Positions 13,181 through 26,600 of a stretch of DNA of 64,000 nt are shown here, piece by piece. The stretch is from Burhinus oedicnemus. Lineage: Eukaryota; Chordata; Aves; Charadriiformes; Burhinidae. The first letter of the stretch is position 1. Every line of letters starts with the position of its first letter. The notes beneath the pieces were generated by a model. That model was not told where the DNA came from. It worked only from the letters and a program-made list of their open reading frames with translations, and made no database searches. The stretch spans positions 417,830 to 481,829 of the forward strand of contig VFFE01007126.1 of assembly GCA_008921705.1 (NCBI GenBank). Direction: 5' to 3'. The translations under genes and the position numbers were made by a program.

Positions 13181-16100
13181 CCCAACGTGACAGTAACAAA
13201 AGGATAACCCCCGCCCTGCTTCCCATAAGCCATGCGTCTTTTCCGAAGCCACATGGCTTCGGGTACCAGGCAGCACGCCTGGGAAGAGCAGCCTCAGGAA
13301 TCAGTACCAAAAGGTCCCCGCTTTGACTTTTCATACAGAAAGAGAATAGGCCCAAAATAAGCATAAGGAAAACGGGTCTGCTGCCGATGGGCCTGAGGCA
13401 CAGGGATGGGGCTCACAGCAGCAAAGCCCATTTTGTATTTTCCTTGTATCTCCATAGAATAACTTCCGTAAGCAATTAATTCACTCACAAACTAATTAGA
13501 AGGGGTTCAGCACCTCTAAAAATTAGGCCCTCGTTGTTCTAAAAAATTAACAATATACCGATTCTGTTTGTAGCAGTGAATTTTCCACAAAGTAATAACT
13601 GTTTTCTCTGGACTTCAATTCCTTAGTTAATTTGATTGCATGAATTAAGGCATAGAAGCTTCACCAAGATTATAGTTAGTTGAAGTCTCTTCATTTTTTT
13701 TAAGGGATACAAAAATCTGTGTTTATGTAGCTTTGCTCAGGAACCTAACATTTACTAAGATAAATGGTAAGGTAATTATATTCAATGTTACTGAAAGAAA
13801 ATGACAGAGAACCTTATGTAATCATTCTATTTCTGCAAATCCACGTTTTTTAGCTGCTAGTCTGCAATCTCTATTTTACCCAGTCATATCCCAATTTCCT
13901 CCCTAAGACAAGCTGCAAATTGAGTTTATAGTTTATTTTAATATTTCCTGCCATCAAATTATATGCATAAGAAATCCTGTATACTCGTGCCATAATCCCA
14001 TTTCTGATGAAGAAAAGAATATACAGGCCTGTAGTATAATATTGTCATGCAAACGGATTTGTGTCTCCCTATCTTAGCTTGCCCAGACTTTGAAATCTTT
14101 TAAAGTAAACAGCATATTTTTCTTAGGTTAGCTGGAGAAGGAACATAGGAACTTCGCATGGAAAACTGAGATATCATCTTTCAAAATGAACAAAATATTG
14201 GACAGTAAAAAATCCTCGTGTAGCATGGGTTTGCTTACAGTTCCATTAAGAAACGAGGAACAGTTCTCCAAGCCCGTCGCTGAAATACTACGGTATAACT
14301 GGAGACACAAAACAGATCTTTGTTTTTTACTGAGCACAAGTTTTGTGACATGCATGTTTAATTTCATTAGAAATTGAACAAGAAGCCGCATCTCTGAGGA
14401 TGAAAGTCAAAGAAAGAATTATACCTGCATTAAATGTATTTCAAAAGGAAAAAAAAAACCAACCCAAACCCAAACAAATAATCGCTGTGCAGAAAGCAGA
14501 GTATATAGGAGAGCAAGGTGTCTTTAGGAGATCAGTGAAAGTACTTTGATTTCCCGAGGAAAAAAAGTTGATATGAATAAATGAATGTAAGGAAAACATA
14601 GGGGCACCATCATAAATCTAATTTCTCCACAGGAATACCAAGCAAATTATGAAAACAAAGTGAAAAACATTTGATTATCTGATAAATAGGCAAGATAAAA
14701 TAATTGAGGGTGGGATTTAAACTTGGTATTTACATATTTTTAACACAGTTGAAATTGTTATTATACATCCAGTAAAGCACGGGAATTATACATCAGTTGA
14801 AAATTAAATTAGATGTGTTCTACAGCAAATATATAGCAAGACAAAATGCTCGTTATTTTTATGCTAGATGATATGCAAAGTACGAGTACAATGTGGGGAA
14901 GTGAATGCAGTAATGGCCAAGATTTAACAGTTGGTAATTTCAGGGTACTTGAAACTTTAATGTGGTCTGTTCTCCTGTCCTCAATGCTTTCTGAAAATCA
15001 GGTCCCCTCTGATGTTTCCACAAAAACTGGGGCACACAGGATAACTAGCAATTTGTTAAAACTGTGGCCTGAAAGTACCTTCAGGAAATAGATAACCTCA
15101 CAAAGTTTGATGAATATTCTGACTGACTCCAGAGAAAATTTTGGGCAAACAGAATATAGTGGAATGTCCAAAAATGAGTTTTAACACGTAAGTCACACCT
15201 CCTCAAAACAAAAACTAAGATGCAGCATTCGATCTGATAAAGTTATGAAGAAAAAAAAAAAATCCAACTTATTTACAAGAAAGAGAAACAACCTCCCCAG
15301 CGCATCAGCTGGCAGAATAATCACTAACAAGCAAACCAATATCAGACATATTAAATGCTTTGGGAAAGTACCAAACTAAAAGCCAGGGATGCCCAATACC
15401 TCTCAGTCTGACAAACTCACCACTCCGCTGTGTGGTGCTGAGGAAGTTCTCTCTTACCACATTAACACGATAAGGTGGTGCAATTAATACTAATAGCACA
15501 GGGTGCAGCTGTGCTTTAATTTCTGTAGCACACTATAAAACTGTAAAGTGCTATACGTTATATTTTTATTACTACTATTACAATACTCTTTGTTTTTCAG
15601 CCAGAAAACTGCAGGTAAGTCTTTGAGAAGGTTTTAATATATGTGAATGTACAGGATATCCACAATAAGAAAATAGTTCAAGCAAGATGATAACAACAAA
15701 AAATACTAATGCATTTCAAGACTGTTGTCCAGAAAAAGTAAGATACAGATTTTCAGAGATATTTGAATATGTACTGGAGAAAGTGAAGATCAGATAAAAA
15801 AATATATAAGGCCATATATTTGGGTCTACTTAAAAATCTTCCTTTTCCATCATCCTTGCATCAAGTGGATTTTACAGCCTGTGGTCTGGACCTGTAGTCA
15901 CATGGGTGCCTATTTTCTAAATTAAAAGTCAGGAATTACTGAAGGGTATTCTGGAGAACATTTACCCCTCAGCGTACTTTTTCGATACTTGTCACAAATA
16001 ACCTCACAAAGAAAACGCTCGAGTGCTTTGATTTTTATTGCAAGGCAGCAGATCGGAAGAGAAAATGCTTGTTCCAAATAAAGTGCAGCAAGGGGTACCC

Positions 16101-18036
16101 CTGGAAGAAGTATCAACTGCTTAAACAAAATCGATTATAGGATCTTATATAAAATGCTTTAAAAATGGAAGTAACACCTGTAGTCCCCAAGCAGGTTGTC
16201 CCCATGAAATAGCAGGGCCTGTTTCCCAGGTTTGCATGAGGGTCGGTGATGTGTCCCGTTAATCTGCCATAAAGAGTGACTTCAAGCTGGCTCATATGGC
16301 TTGAAAGCCGTGTAAAGCCATCTTTAAAAACCAGAAAAGAAAGCAGTGAGTATTTGAGTTTATTTAGCTCTCTGAGAGCTGAAGGAGTTTTGTAAATTGG
16401 TTTCATCTCATTTAGCATCTTCATTAATAAAATGGCAGAGCGTGTTGTAAACAACATGCTAATCACATCACGTAATGCTAAAATAAGAGGGTCTGATGGC
16501 GTTAGTGAGAAGGGAGATAACACAAAACCCAGAGAGGACAAAGCACCCTGCAAGAAAATACAGTAACAAGCTCTGAACGTTATTAACGAGGAGAGCACAG
16601 GCACAATCTGTGAAGGGAAGGCTGAGAGCTGGTGAGAGCAGGCATGCCGGAGCAGCCCTGCAGGTGACACCAGACAGCAATTTGGAGGAGGTTTCACAAC
16701 CTGACGTATTAGCACGAAAAGTATGTAGAATTCAGGCTGCTACTGTGGCGTGTCTCTTCTAATAGAGCAGAGAAAGCCACTTTCGCTAGCTAAACCTGGT
16801 TCGATTTTCACTCCCAGAAGACAGCAGCATGCTGGCATAGATTGGAATAAACTCAAATGAAGGGTAGAAAGAGAGAAAAGATCTTAATGGCTACAAGGAA
16901 CACATGAAACTGTTAAGAGGTTTTGAATTTTCTCTTTCACAAACGTTACAAGAGCAAAAGTTTGGAAACGTTAGATAAAACATGATAGCGAAAACTGAAG
17001 GAGGGGTTGGCAATGGGTATATTTCTTGATTGAGTCAATTCATTCTGGCCAGAAACCATTCAAAGTCTCTTGCAGAAGAATGGTGGCAAATTAGAAATGA
17101 GTTGTGGTTCTCTCTGCTAGTGCCAGGGAGAAGGGCTTCCTTTTGCAAAGGCCTCCTGCCAAATGGTATCTCCATCAGTCACAACAAAAGAGTCAAGGTC
17201 TGAAAGGAGAAGACAGGCAGCTTCCCTTCAGAAGTACATGCTCTCAATAATTCTCAAATTATTTCATGAACGGTATTCATCACGAGAACCGAGGGCTCAT
17301 TATCTGCATTTTTCACAAGAATTCTGACCAACCTTTTAAAAATGTGTCAGTCTGAAAGCTGACGCTCAAACCATGTTAAATCATGTGAAGTGGAAAGCCA
17401 CAAACTTCACTGTTTAACAGAGAGCACCACTACCGTTAGACTTTGGTACTTCCTCATCCCACCAAAGCTTCCTTTAAATCGCCTCGTCCCTTTCTCTATT
17501 TCAAGGCTTTCCAGCTTTTCTGTCTCAACCAGAGCTTAAGGTAATGGCTTCTACTGACAACTGCCCTGATCACAGACAATTTCTGGCCTAGTTTCCAATA
17601 AATATAACAATAACTACTATAGCCCCAGTAGGATCTGTGTGTACTTTTTCCTCGCTGCTGCTGTTATTCTCTGAAACTTTGGAGTAGTCACGTTGTAATA
17701 TGAACCACTCTGCTTTATACAGAGTGAGAAATATAAAACTTCATCAATAACTATTTTGGTTTTGTTTTTTTTTTTCCTTTCTGAAGTGCTAAAACCAAAC
17801 CAGCATGCTTCTCATCCTTAGTTTTATAGACTCAGATTTGAAATGGCGAGTCACAAGAATTAAAAGGCAATGCAACTCTGTCTTTTGAGCCAAGACAGAA
17901 AGCCTCGTATGCTCCGTAAATCTTGGGATCCAACTAGAAAACAAAGTAAAGGTGGGGCCGGGCATGCTCAACCCAGCCAGCACAGAAAGCAGTATCAGAG
18001 AAGGTTCACCATCACATATCCAGGGTCCTCAACTCC
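13181..18036. other. No recognised gene
   Basis: AT-rich. It contains the microexon-like site at 15601-15614 and a 200-codon minus-strand open frame (16113-16715), both discussed as findings. Confidence 0.6.
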
Positions 18037-18382
18037 TTAAAGCCTCTTCCTCTGGCAGTTACCCATGACATTTGAAATATGCACATGTACTTGGCTCATC
18101 CCTGCATTGCAATCAGACTGCCTTCTGCGTGGCACCTCCAGCTTCTGCTCAGCACTGAGTAGCACCTCCAGGACTCCATCCTGCCCGCAGGATTTCTTCC
18201 GTGCTCTGTTTTTGGACTGTGTGTAACGGGTGCAGCCCAAATACAGCAGTAGAATAACCAGAGCTCCGGCACCATGGGCAATGGTGTAGTCCCCTGGGTC
18301 TGAAGGAGAGAGAAGGCAAGGAGCCATCCCACCTTTGGTCGACTTTCTGATGTCTGAGCACGCACCTGTGCATTCACATACC

Positions 18383-18406
18383 CGCGTGCACGCACGCACG
18401 CACACA
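18383..18406. repeat. (CGCA)n / CA alternating tract
   Basis: 24 bp of alternating purine-pyrimidine sequence, CGCGTGCACGCACGCACGCA followed by CACA. Confidence 0.93.
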
Positions 18407-19540
18407 GTATGGCAGCCATTCAAAGTCACAAAAAAAGGTGACGAATGGGTGTTGTTGGTTCTTATCGCTTTCTTCTCAAAAAAAGGACTATTTTGTGCAC
18501 CGTTATATGTACTACAGCAATAGACTCAATGGTAAGCTTCATCCTGTTCATAAATCGAAAAAAGATTGTTTTCCTACTTACATTTACATCACTTTTTGGT
18601 TTTTAAATTTTCATTACAAACGGGACACGTATTCTGGAATGACGTCAAGGACTTTCTGATGACATAGAAAATAGGCAGATATCTTTGCAGCAATATTGAC
18701 TTCTGTTGCTGGTGTGCAATAAAAAAAATAGGCTTTTTCCATCAGGGCTCTGAACACAGGAGATTCCAGAACACCACAGGAAGCAAGAAGAAATTGTTTA
18801 TGAACTATAATTTTATATTCATAATCAGAAAAAAAAGGCAGAAAAGTAAATAAAATCCATTTTTAATTAATGATCTGTACTTTTCTTCTAAGCTTTTCTG
18901 CCACTGGCTCAGCCTCCCCCACTCTGCCTCTCTTTGCACTGAATGCTGCCTGATCACATGGCCACAAGTCAAAATGAGACCAAATGACGCAGAAAACTAA
19001 AATTGAACTTTAACCCCACCTCCTCCCCCCAGTCATTCCCCCCCTGCACTGGCAGGAAAAAAAAAAGCAAAAAACCAAAAAAAAGCAAAAAAACCAAATA
19101 TGAAGTAGAAGTCATTCCCCCCCCAAATGCTGAAGTCAAACAGAAAATGAAAAAAAAAAAAATAGTACGTTTAATTTAACACAAAGACTTTTCTTTTTGC
19201 AGAGTTCTGCCAGGCAGATTATCTGCAACTAGAAGTAGAGCATTTAGAATGAAGAGCAGAAATAGAAATGTAGGGGTGGGGACTGCTAGCTCAGAAGAGC
19301 CTTTTGTCTGACGATACTGTGACTAAAGATAATCTTTGTTTATCTTGTATGTTTAACTTGCGTCTTGTATATCCAAAGTGTTGGAAAAAAAAGTGGAATT
19401 ACAAGTGAGTAACTGAACAAACCCATAACACAGGGTATAATTTCTAGGCATGGTGAAGGCAGGAAAAACAAACTCAGCAGTTATTATGCCTTTTTTTTTT
19501 TTTTTTTTTTAATCTCTCCCAGACTTGTGGTACAATAATG

Positions 19541-19560
19541 NNNNNNNNNNNNNNNNNNNN
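19541..19560. other. Assembly gap (20 N)
   Basis: Twenty undetermined bases. The preceding poly(T) run (about 19492-19511) may have caused the break. True gap size is unknown. Confidence 1.
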
Positions 19561-20066
19561 TGTGTTTTAACTAAATCTATACCTAAACATCTATATATAT
19601 ACACTTATGAGAAAATTTCTGTAAGGAGGAAGACAGTAAATCTACAGTATACAAACTCTGACATAAACAACCACTGACATAAAAATGCTACTTTTGTGCT
19701 GGCAGGTGGTTTTCAAAAAGAAACTAAACCTAACTGCTTCACAAAATTTGAGACAGTTTTCCAAGAAATTTTCAGTGCATTCTGAACAAATTCTTTCCTG
19801 ATCCACAGTGGCTATCTATTTTAAACAGTATTGTTCATATATTATGCAAAAGCATCACAAAGAAACAAACCAACCTAAACACACAGAATACCATGTAGCT
19901 GTGACTGGGACGTATCCAGAAATCCATGTGTGTCTGTGTGTACTCTCATATACACACAGTCTTTTGATAGGCTTTCCTCCTACAATTTGTTACCTTTCAA
20001 TTTACTTCTCATTCATTATGTGGCTGGTTTTTAAAATTTATTTATATATATTTAAAAATTAAATTT

Positions 20067-20082
20067 TATATATATATATAAT
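20067..20082. repeat. (TA)n tract
   Basis: Short TA dinucleotide repeat in AT-rich DNA. Confidence 0.85.
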
Positions 20083-20261
20083 AATCTCAAAAACTTTCAA
20101 TTTTGCAATGGCAGCACAGCAAAAGACTGTAGAAGAGCTATGGCTCTTCTCAGAAACCTGAGGAAATGGAAAACACCTGTTGTGAAAATTAGCCATCACA
20201 TGGCTATGTAGGCTCCTTAGCTAAGCAGTGCCATCTTAAGGAGAGGGTTTGGTGGGCAACA

Positions 20262-20645
20262 GGCTCAGAGAGTTGGGGTTGTTCAGCCTGGAGAAGAGAA
20301 GGCTCCGGGGAGACCTCATAACGGTCTTTCAGTGCCTAAAGGGGGCCGACAGAAAAGGTAGGGAGGGACACTATCAGGGAGTGTAGTGATAGGATAAGAG
20401 GTAACGGTTTTAAGCTGGAAGATCGGATATTAGGAAGAAATTCTTTACTGTGAGGGTGGTGAGGCACTGGCATAGGTTGCCCAGGGAAGTTGTGGATGCC
20501 TCATCCCTGGAGGTGTTCAAGACCAGGCTGGATGAGGCTTTGAGCAACCTGGTCTAGTGGAAAGTGTTCCTGCCCATGGCAGGGTGGTTGGAACTAGATG
20601 ATCTTTAAGGCCGCTTCCAACCCAAACCATTCTATGATTTGGTGA
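20262..20645 (+). repeat. CR1 LINE 3' fragment, sense
   Basis: It begins near GTTGGGGTTGTTCAGCCTGG and ends ATTCTATGATTTGGTG, the CR1 3' terminus. It is flanked by unique AT-rich DNA. Confidence 0.93.
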
Positions 20646-23600
20646 ATCTAGAGCCTAAGCACCTATTTGGAGAGCTCCCAGTGGTTTGTAATAGAGCTGC
20701 CAGACATAGCAAACACTACGCGATTTCATAGTTTATGACCAAAGTAACCATGGCACACAAAAAGCAGCGGGGACAGAGCTTTACTGTTCAGAACAGGTTG
20801 CTTTTCTGGTGATAGGGCTGGATACATGTAAGGAAACTGCATTACTAAATGAATCTGTGAATGTACAACAAATCTGACACTGGGCTCCATGTGAACAGTG
20901 TCAATCTTCATCTTCAGCATGATGAAGCCAACCTGATCTACTCCCTGTGCATGTACCATATAACCATCTGGGGCCACAGACACCCCAAGACTGCAGACAA
21001 GAGTCTGGAGGTCCAAGGTCTCTAAAGTCCTTTGGGTGACCCTGTTACTGGTCTTAAATATGAAATAAAATACAATTTTTATACCCTGAAGGTGAGAAAA
21101 ATCTCTTTTGTACAGTAGGCAACAAAGAAAGGTGGCTGACAACATATAGCGTATGAATGGCACAGCCAGAGTCCTTGTCCTAGCCAAATGCTTTGTGTGT
21201 TACACAACATTATTTCCTAATACTTTCACAGTTGCTTCTAATGCTTTTTTGCTAATAAGCTCCAAATGCTTCACAAAGATTCAGACATTTCAAAAATTCA
21301 TTACTGTTCTTGAATGTATTTTTCTGTAAACCCAAGCTGAAATCCTAAAGGCAGCATTTAAGAAGTTGACCTGGCAGTTGGTGCAACAGACATCTTGAAG
21401 GCAGCTGGCATCAAGAAGAGTGACAAAAATGAAGGCATTCAAAAGTCCTCAGTGAGATTCAGAAATCTGTGGCCTGTGAGTCCCATTTCCTGCATCTTTA
21501 AGACATAACATGTCATTGTTCCGCATCAGAGAGCATCCAACTGCAGCTGGGAGCAACAGGCATCACTGATACCAACCACAGCTTTGCCAGGTGTACGAAC
21601 CTGGAGTTAAATAATTTTATCCCTAGGTCACTCTGAGTCACTTGCAGTGCAGGGGAGAGGTGCCTTTCCATCACCTTGCTGACAGCTAGACCCTCAACAG
21701 ATGCAAAGCACTCACCTTTCTCTCTACCAAAAGTGAAAACACTCCTTCACGTGGGATTTCCTTACTGTGACAAGACTGGCCCATCTTTTTTTTCCAGTTT
21801 ACTACAATTTGAAAGGTCCTATCAGTCTACTTTTATGAATAGCCTTAGCATAATCTGGGCTGCAAGTTGATCAACACAAATTAAAAGGACTCCAAAATAG
21901 AAGAGAGATGGAGAAATAATGTTTTACCATTGTAACAATGTTTTATTAACACCACCTCTTGAGCGAGGCTGATGTGCTGCACAGGAATCCGAACTGTTTT
22001 GCTATAAGTGGAAAGTTACCTAAGCAGGGTATCTCTGCAGAGATGAAGGATGCAGCAAAGAGGTGCAGATTTAAAAAGCCAGATCTGGTTCTCGGAAAGG
22101 ACACAGCAACGTAAGAGCACGAATAGGAATTTGGAGACTTTTTTTAGGTTCACACTAAATGTTTTTAGCTGCTATGTTTTTTGTAGCTTTTATACGATAT
22201 ATAGAATCAACTCTTCAGCATTTAGAGCACTAGAAGCCCTGGGAAAGCTTAGACAACCGGAAAACTGAAAGAAGACTCCAACATCAAACCATCTGTAGTA
22301 GTATAGCTATGTTGATTCACTTGGAATCCTAGGTAATAAATCCCATTACATCTAAGATCTTATACGGGGACCCAAATTGGGACCCAAACAGGGAAGCAAA
22401 GAAAGGTAAAAGGAAAAACAAGGGAAAGAAGGAAGTTCGATGTAGTGATAAAACATAGGTCTTTGTTAAATTCCCAGATCCACTCCGGACAAGTTGTATT
22501 TTGAGGTACTATAGGTTGCCCGTGTGTGGAAGAGGTGCAATCTCCAAGCCAATGGGGACATTATGAGGCTTAACACTAGCTGTTTGTTCCATTGGTGCAA
22601 CCATACAAAGTAAGACTATGTACCTGGGAACATGGAAGATTGGAACAAGAATAAACCAGGCAAAACTTTTGAACATCATACAATTTCTATAAGCTTTTGC
22701 TCACCTAGGACTAAAGCCGAGGGCAAGTCTGTTCAGTGTGCTTTTGAACAGCAACTGGAGATCAGCTAGGATAGTCACAGTATTAAAGCAGATAAATAAT
22801 GAAGTGGGCAAAGCATCCAGCTGACACTCGAACAACATGTCTAAAATGAGTTTATCCAGACATACCTAGTGGCTGAGGAAAAAAAATAATTCCCTGCTTT
22901 TGCATTACAAGTCCTATTTTTAGGTCACTGGTATTTTAAGAAGGTTTTCAAGAAGAGTGTTTCTTAAAAAACAGAATTTACAGAATGAGACAAAAACATG
23001 AGGTGCTTTGGGTGAATGGAAAGGCTTTGGCACAGGTGTCTCAGCAAGACAGCCTAGCCTAGACTCCTGGCCAGGCTCTAGCTTGGGAAGCTGTCCTCAG
23101 CCTCCTCCGAGATGACTATCCACTCTTCTTCCTGCTCGAAGCTGTTGAGCAATAAAGCTCTGAGTTGTCAAACTGATACTGCTCTTCCAAACAGAAGTGG
23201 CTGTGATTCAGTCTTCGGTGAAATAACCCTCCTGATACTAAAACTCCCTGAGCTCTACTGGAATTAAAAGGGCAATTATAAATACAAAGAATTTGTTTTG
23301 CTAAGCTTTTTGGTGAATATTGGTTTGTTATTATCTTTATGTTTGTGATGTCTCATTAGTAATGACTGACCACACACTACGGGAAATCTTTTACTACAAA
23401 CAGGAATAAGGTTGTGCGCTTCACAGCCGCATTTTAGTAGCATGAGCAATATTATGAAACATGATTTTATCCCTTCATCATGTCATCTCACTAAAACAAG
23501 AGAAAAGAGGATGTTCAAGCACAACAGAATCACTTAAAGTCACGGGACTGGCAAAGCTGAACTTGAAAGATCCCTCCTCCCCCCACGGAAGCACTGCTCT

Positions 23601-26600
23601 CATCATGCTAACATTTCTTCAGCATCCCTAAAAGCGAACCAGGATTTCCTCTGAGTACTGAAACTAACTCTCTCTTGCCTGTGACCCACTGGGGTTTTTT
23701 TTTTGTTTTGTTTTGGGGTGGTTTTTTTGTGGCTGTTTTGTTTTTGTTTTTTAAAATTTGCTTTTTTCCAGTGGGACCAAAATGTTGCACCTATAATGTT
23801 TTATTTTTCAAACCAAATTCAAACTTCTGGTCACCAACACCTGTACCTCAGCACTGATTCCTCTGGCTGTCTTTCTTGACTATTCCGCTAGAAGTAGTTT
23901 CCCCTACGTAACACTTCCTAAATTGCTAAGACATTTCTAAAACAGCATTACTCCTTTCCACGTTCTCCAAATGATGCTGTCAGGAACTTTCTTGCAGTGT
24001 CTTTGTGACTCAAAGCTAGTATTTTATAGAGAAAAACAAACAGTAAAGGTCTAGCTTGCCTTTATCTTTTTAGAAACCAGCATATTCATACAACAAACAC
24101 GACTATAACAGGAGATGTGCTCCTACTCTCTTTTTCTCCTTCTCTCCATTGCCTTCGCTATAAGAATGAAAGCCCGCTATGATGCCTGAGACAACATTAA
24201 AGTGACGACGCACACAGCTTCCCTGGTCCAGTGGTGCGTCAGGAGATCTGTGTTTTCAGAAAAATCTCTGAGGCGTACAAACTACCACAATAATTTAGTT
24301 TCATACAAATGGATTGTAAAAGAGAGAATGGCAACTGAAGTAACCATGTATCTGCTACTGAAGTAAACACATATCTCTTAAGCAACCAAGCTTCCATGAG
24401 AAATGAGACAGGGAAAAATAATTAATCTGCAAAACAGCTAGAAATAGATATAAAAACTAGCTTTCGTACGAAGGTTTTTTTACTTATGCCAAGTTTCTCT
24501 GCTATATATACATAAATAAAAACAGATCAAAACTGCCCAGTCTTTCTCATTTAAAGCATATTTCTGGTTGTATTACAAAAAAGCCTTCTTCAGGATACAC
24601 CCATTGGGAAGTTCCAACATTTTTGGTCATGTTGGCTGTCAAATACGCACATAGGGCTTTGTTCATGGGAAGGACCATTTTCTGTTTCCAGGCTCAGACT
24701 CTTATTATAGCTTAGATCAAACCCAGTAATAAAACCCTCTAACAGCCGCCAATTCTGTCACACGCAAATACTTAAACTTCTACTGAATCCTCTAGCCTAA
24801 TCGACCATCTACAGCCTTATTTACCCTGAGAATATTGCCAAAGGTGCATTTGTTCCTCATCATTTCATATTCCAGGCATGGCCAAAGTGTAAAATTCAGT
24901 CATCGTGTTCACCTTATAGCAGGAAAAGAACTGTCTTAAGATCACAAGCAACAAATTCAGATATGTTGTTGTTGTCTGAAAACTGAGTTTTAAACTAACA
25001 GACCCTCATGGTTTTGTCAGACAACCCCTGTGAAGTCTTGGAAAAAGCATGGAGCACTGCTAGGTGCACCTGTAAGAACCCAGAAAACAAACCCTCCCAG
25101 ACCAAGCTGCTCCTGGCCCTTCCCTTTACCCCCTCCAAAAAAGACAGAAACTCCTGCGGAGCAAGAGGACGCTGCTGGGTGTCCAGTGGCTGCACCAGGC
25201 TAGCAGGGGCTGCTGCAGCTACGCTGCTGCAAATACATGTCATTTCTCATTTTTGCCAGAGAAGAGAACCCCTGAACAGTGACAAGGCTGCTATTGAGAG
25301 AGCAACGTCTAAGTACTACAGACCAGCTCTCTAGCCTGCAATCAACAGGAAGATACACCAAAAAAAACCCCAAGCAAGAGCCACTGCATGAAAACAAAAT
25401 GCAAAAGGGCACGTAAAGAAAAATGAAACACAAGAATGGCAGTGTCTCTCATTTGTAACACCACCTCTAAACTTCACTTAAGCCTTACTCATTCGGTAAT
25501 TCAAGAAAGCGCATGTAAACTCTTTAGGTGGAGCTGGGATGAGTACATAATGACAATAAGAGGTTTCTGTTAAACCACATCACTATCTGCTGCCAGATCA
25601 CAGAGGTTTTTTTAATAAGGGGCTAGATAAGGAGGTAGCAGATGGTCATCTAACCCAGACCTGTGTCCACAGTGTGGATACATATAGCAGCCATTTGGCC
25701 GTACCTAGAAGATCTGAGGATTTTCAGGACCGGCTTGAGGCCACTCCCCAGTCTCAGTATCCCCAGCCCCTACACCTCTTCTCCTCCAGAGAGCCACCTC
25801 CTTCCCTGCTGCAGCCAGGGACACCAGCCCTCCCTGCCAGGTTTTCACCACGGAACCTCAAGCCGAACAGCAGAAGACTTCTCCTCATGCCTTAGCAGTT
25901 CCCTGGCCAGCTGTGAAACCTCCTTGCTCCTCACCCCTCCTTGCCACACCACTCCTGCTTTTTCCTCGTTCAAGCTTTCTATCTCCAACATCTCCCCACA
26001 GCAACTAGCCGCTTTCCCCCTGCTGCTCCCATTTTGCTTTGTTTTATGATGACTATTGCACAACTGGATTTATGTTCGTTAGCCTGTAGCTGGTGGAGGT
26101 AACTAGACCCCCTTCTTAGCCCTTGTGGCTTCCCCTCTGCAGGTGTTTGTATCCCAGTTCAGGAATCACCTGAAAAAGGTGGCCAGTGTCCAGGACTTAG
26201 GCTTTTTAATATTTTAACTAGAATATTTTAGGGGTAAAACAACATGGAAAAAAAAAACATACCAGCAGCCTGCAGCAGCAAAAGCCAGTCATTTGCTTTC
26301 TGAACTCATTTGCTGCCGAGTAAATGATGAAATAAAATTATATTTCCAATTGCTGCCTCCAAGGGAGCAGAAGGGAATTGGAGAGAAAAGCATAGCTCTG
26401 GAGAATCAGGAGACGTGGCTACAGTTTTCAGCTCCGCTAGAGAAATCCTCTGACATAAGCGCTATCTCAGCCAGGCTGTAGGTTCAGCATTAATTAACCA
26501 GGGTAGGGTGGACACGCGCTGTTCAAAACCACTCTGCAATTTTCAGGTGAAAGTTGATGTAGCTGGAGGTTCATCACCAACTACGTTGCGCTTTGGGCTT

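Noticed and set aside
12924..13364. 146-codon minus-strand frame at the AAAAT repeat
   Set aside because: It is largely a translation of the microsatellite (FILFYFILFY pattern).
22320..22740. Possible solo LTR (AATAAA-like signal and repeated GGGACCC motifs)
   Set aside because: No paired terminal TG/CA ends with target duplication could be identified, and there is no internal retroviral sequence.
23087..23144. Acidic minus-strand reading with EEEWIVISEEAED then a stop
   Set aside because: It is attractive as a short LIR-like peptide, but an in-frame stop lies just upstream and the acceptor is weak.
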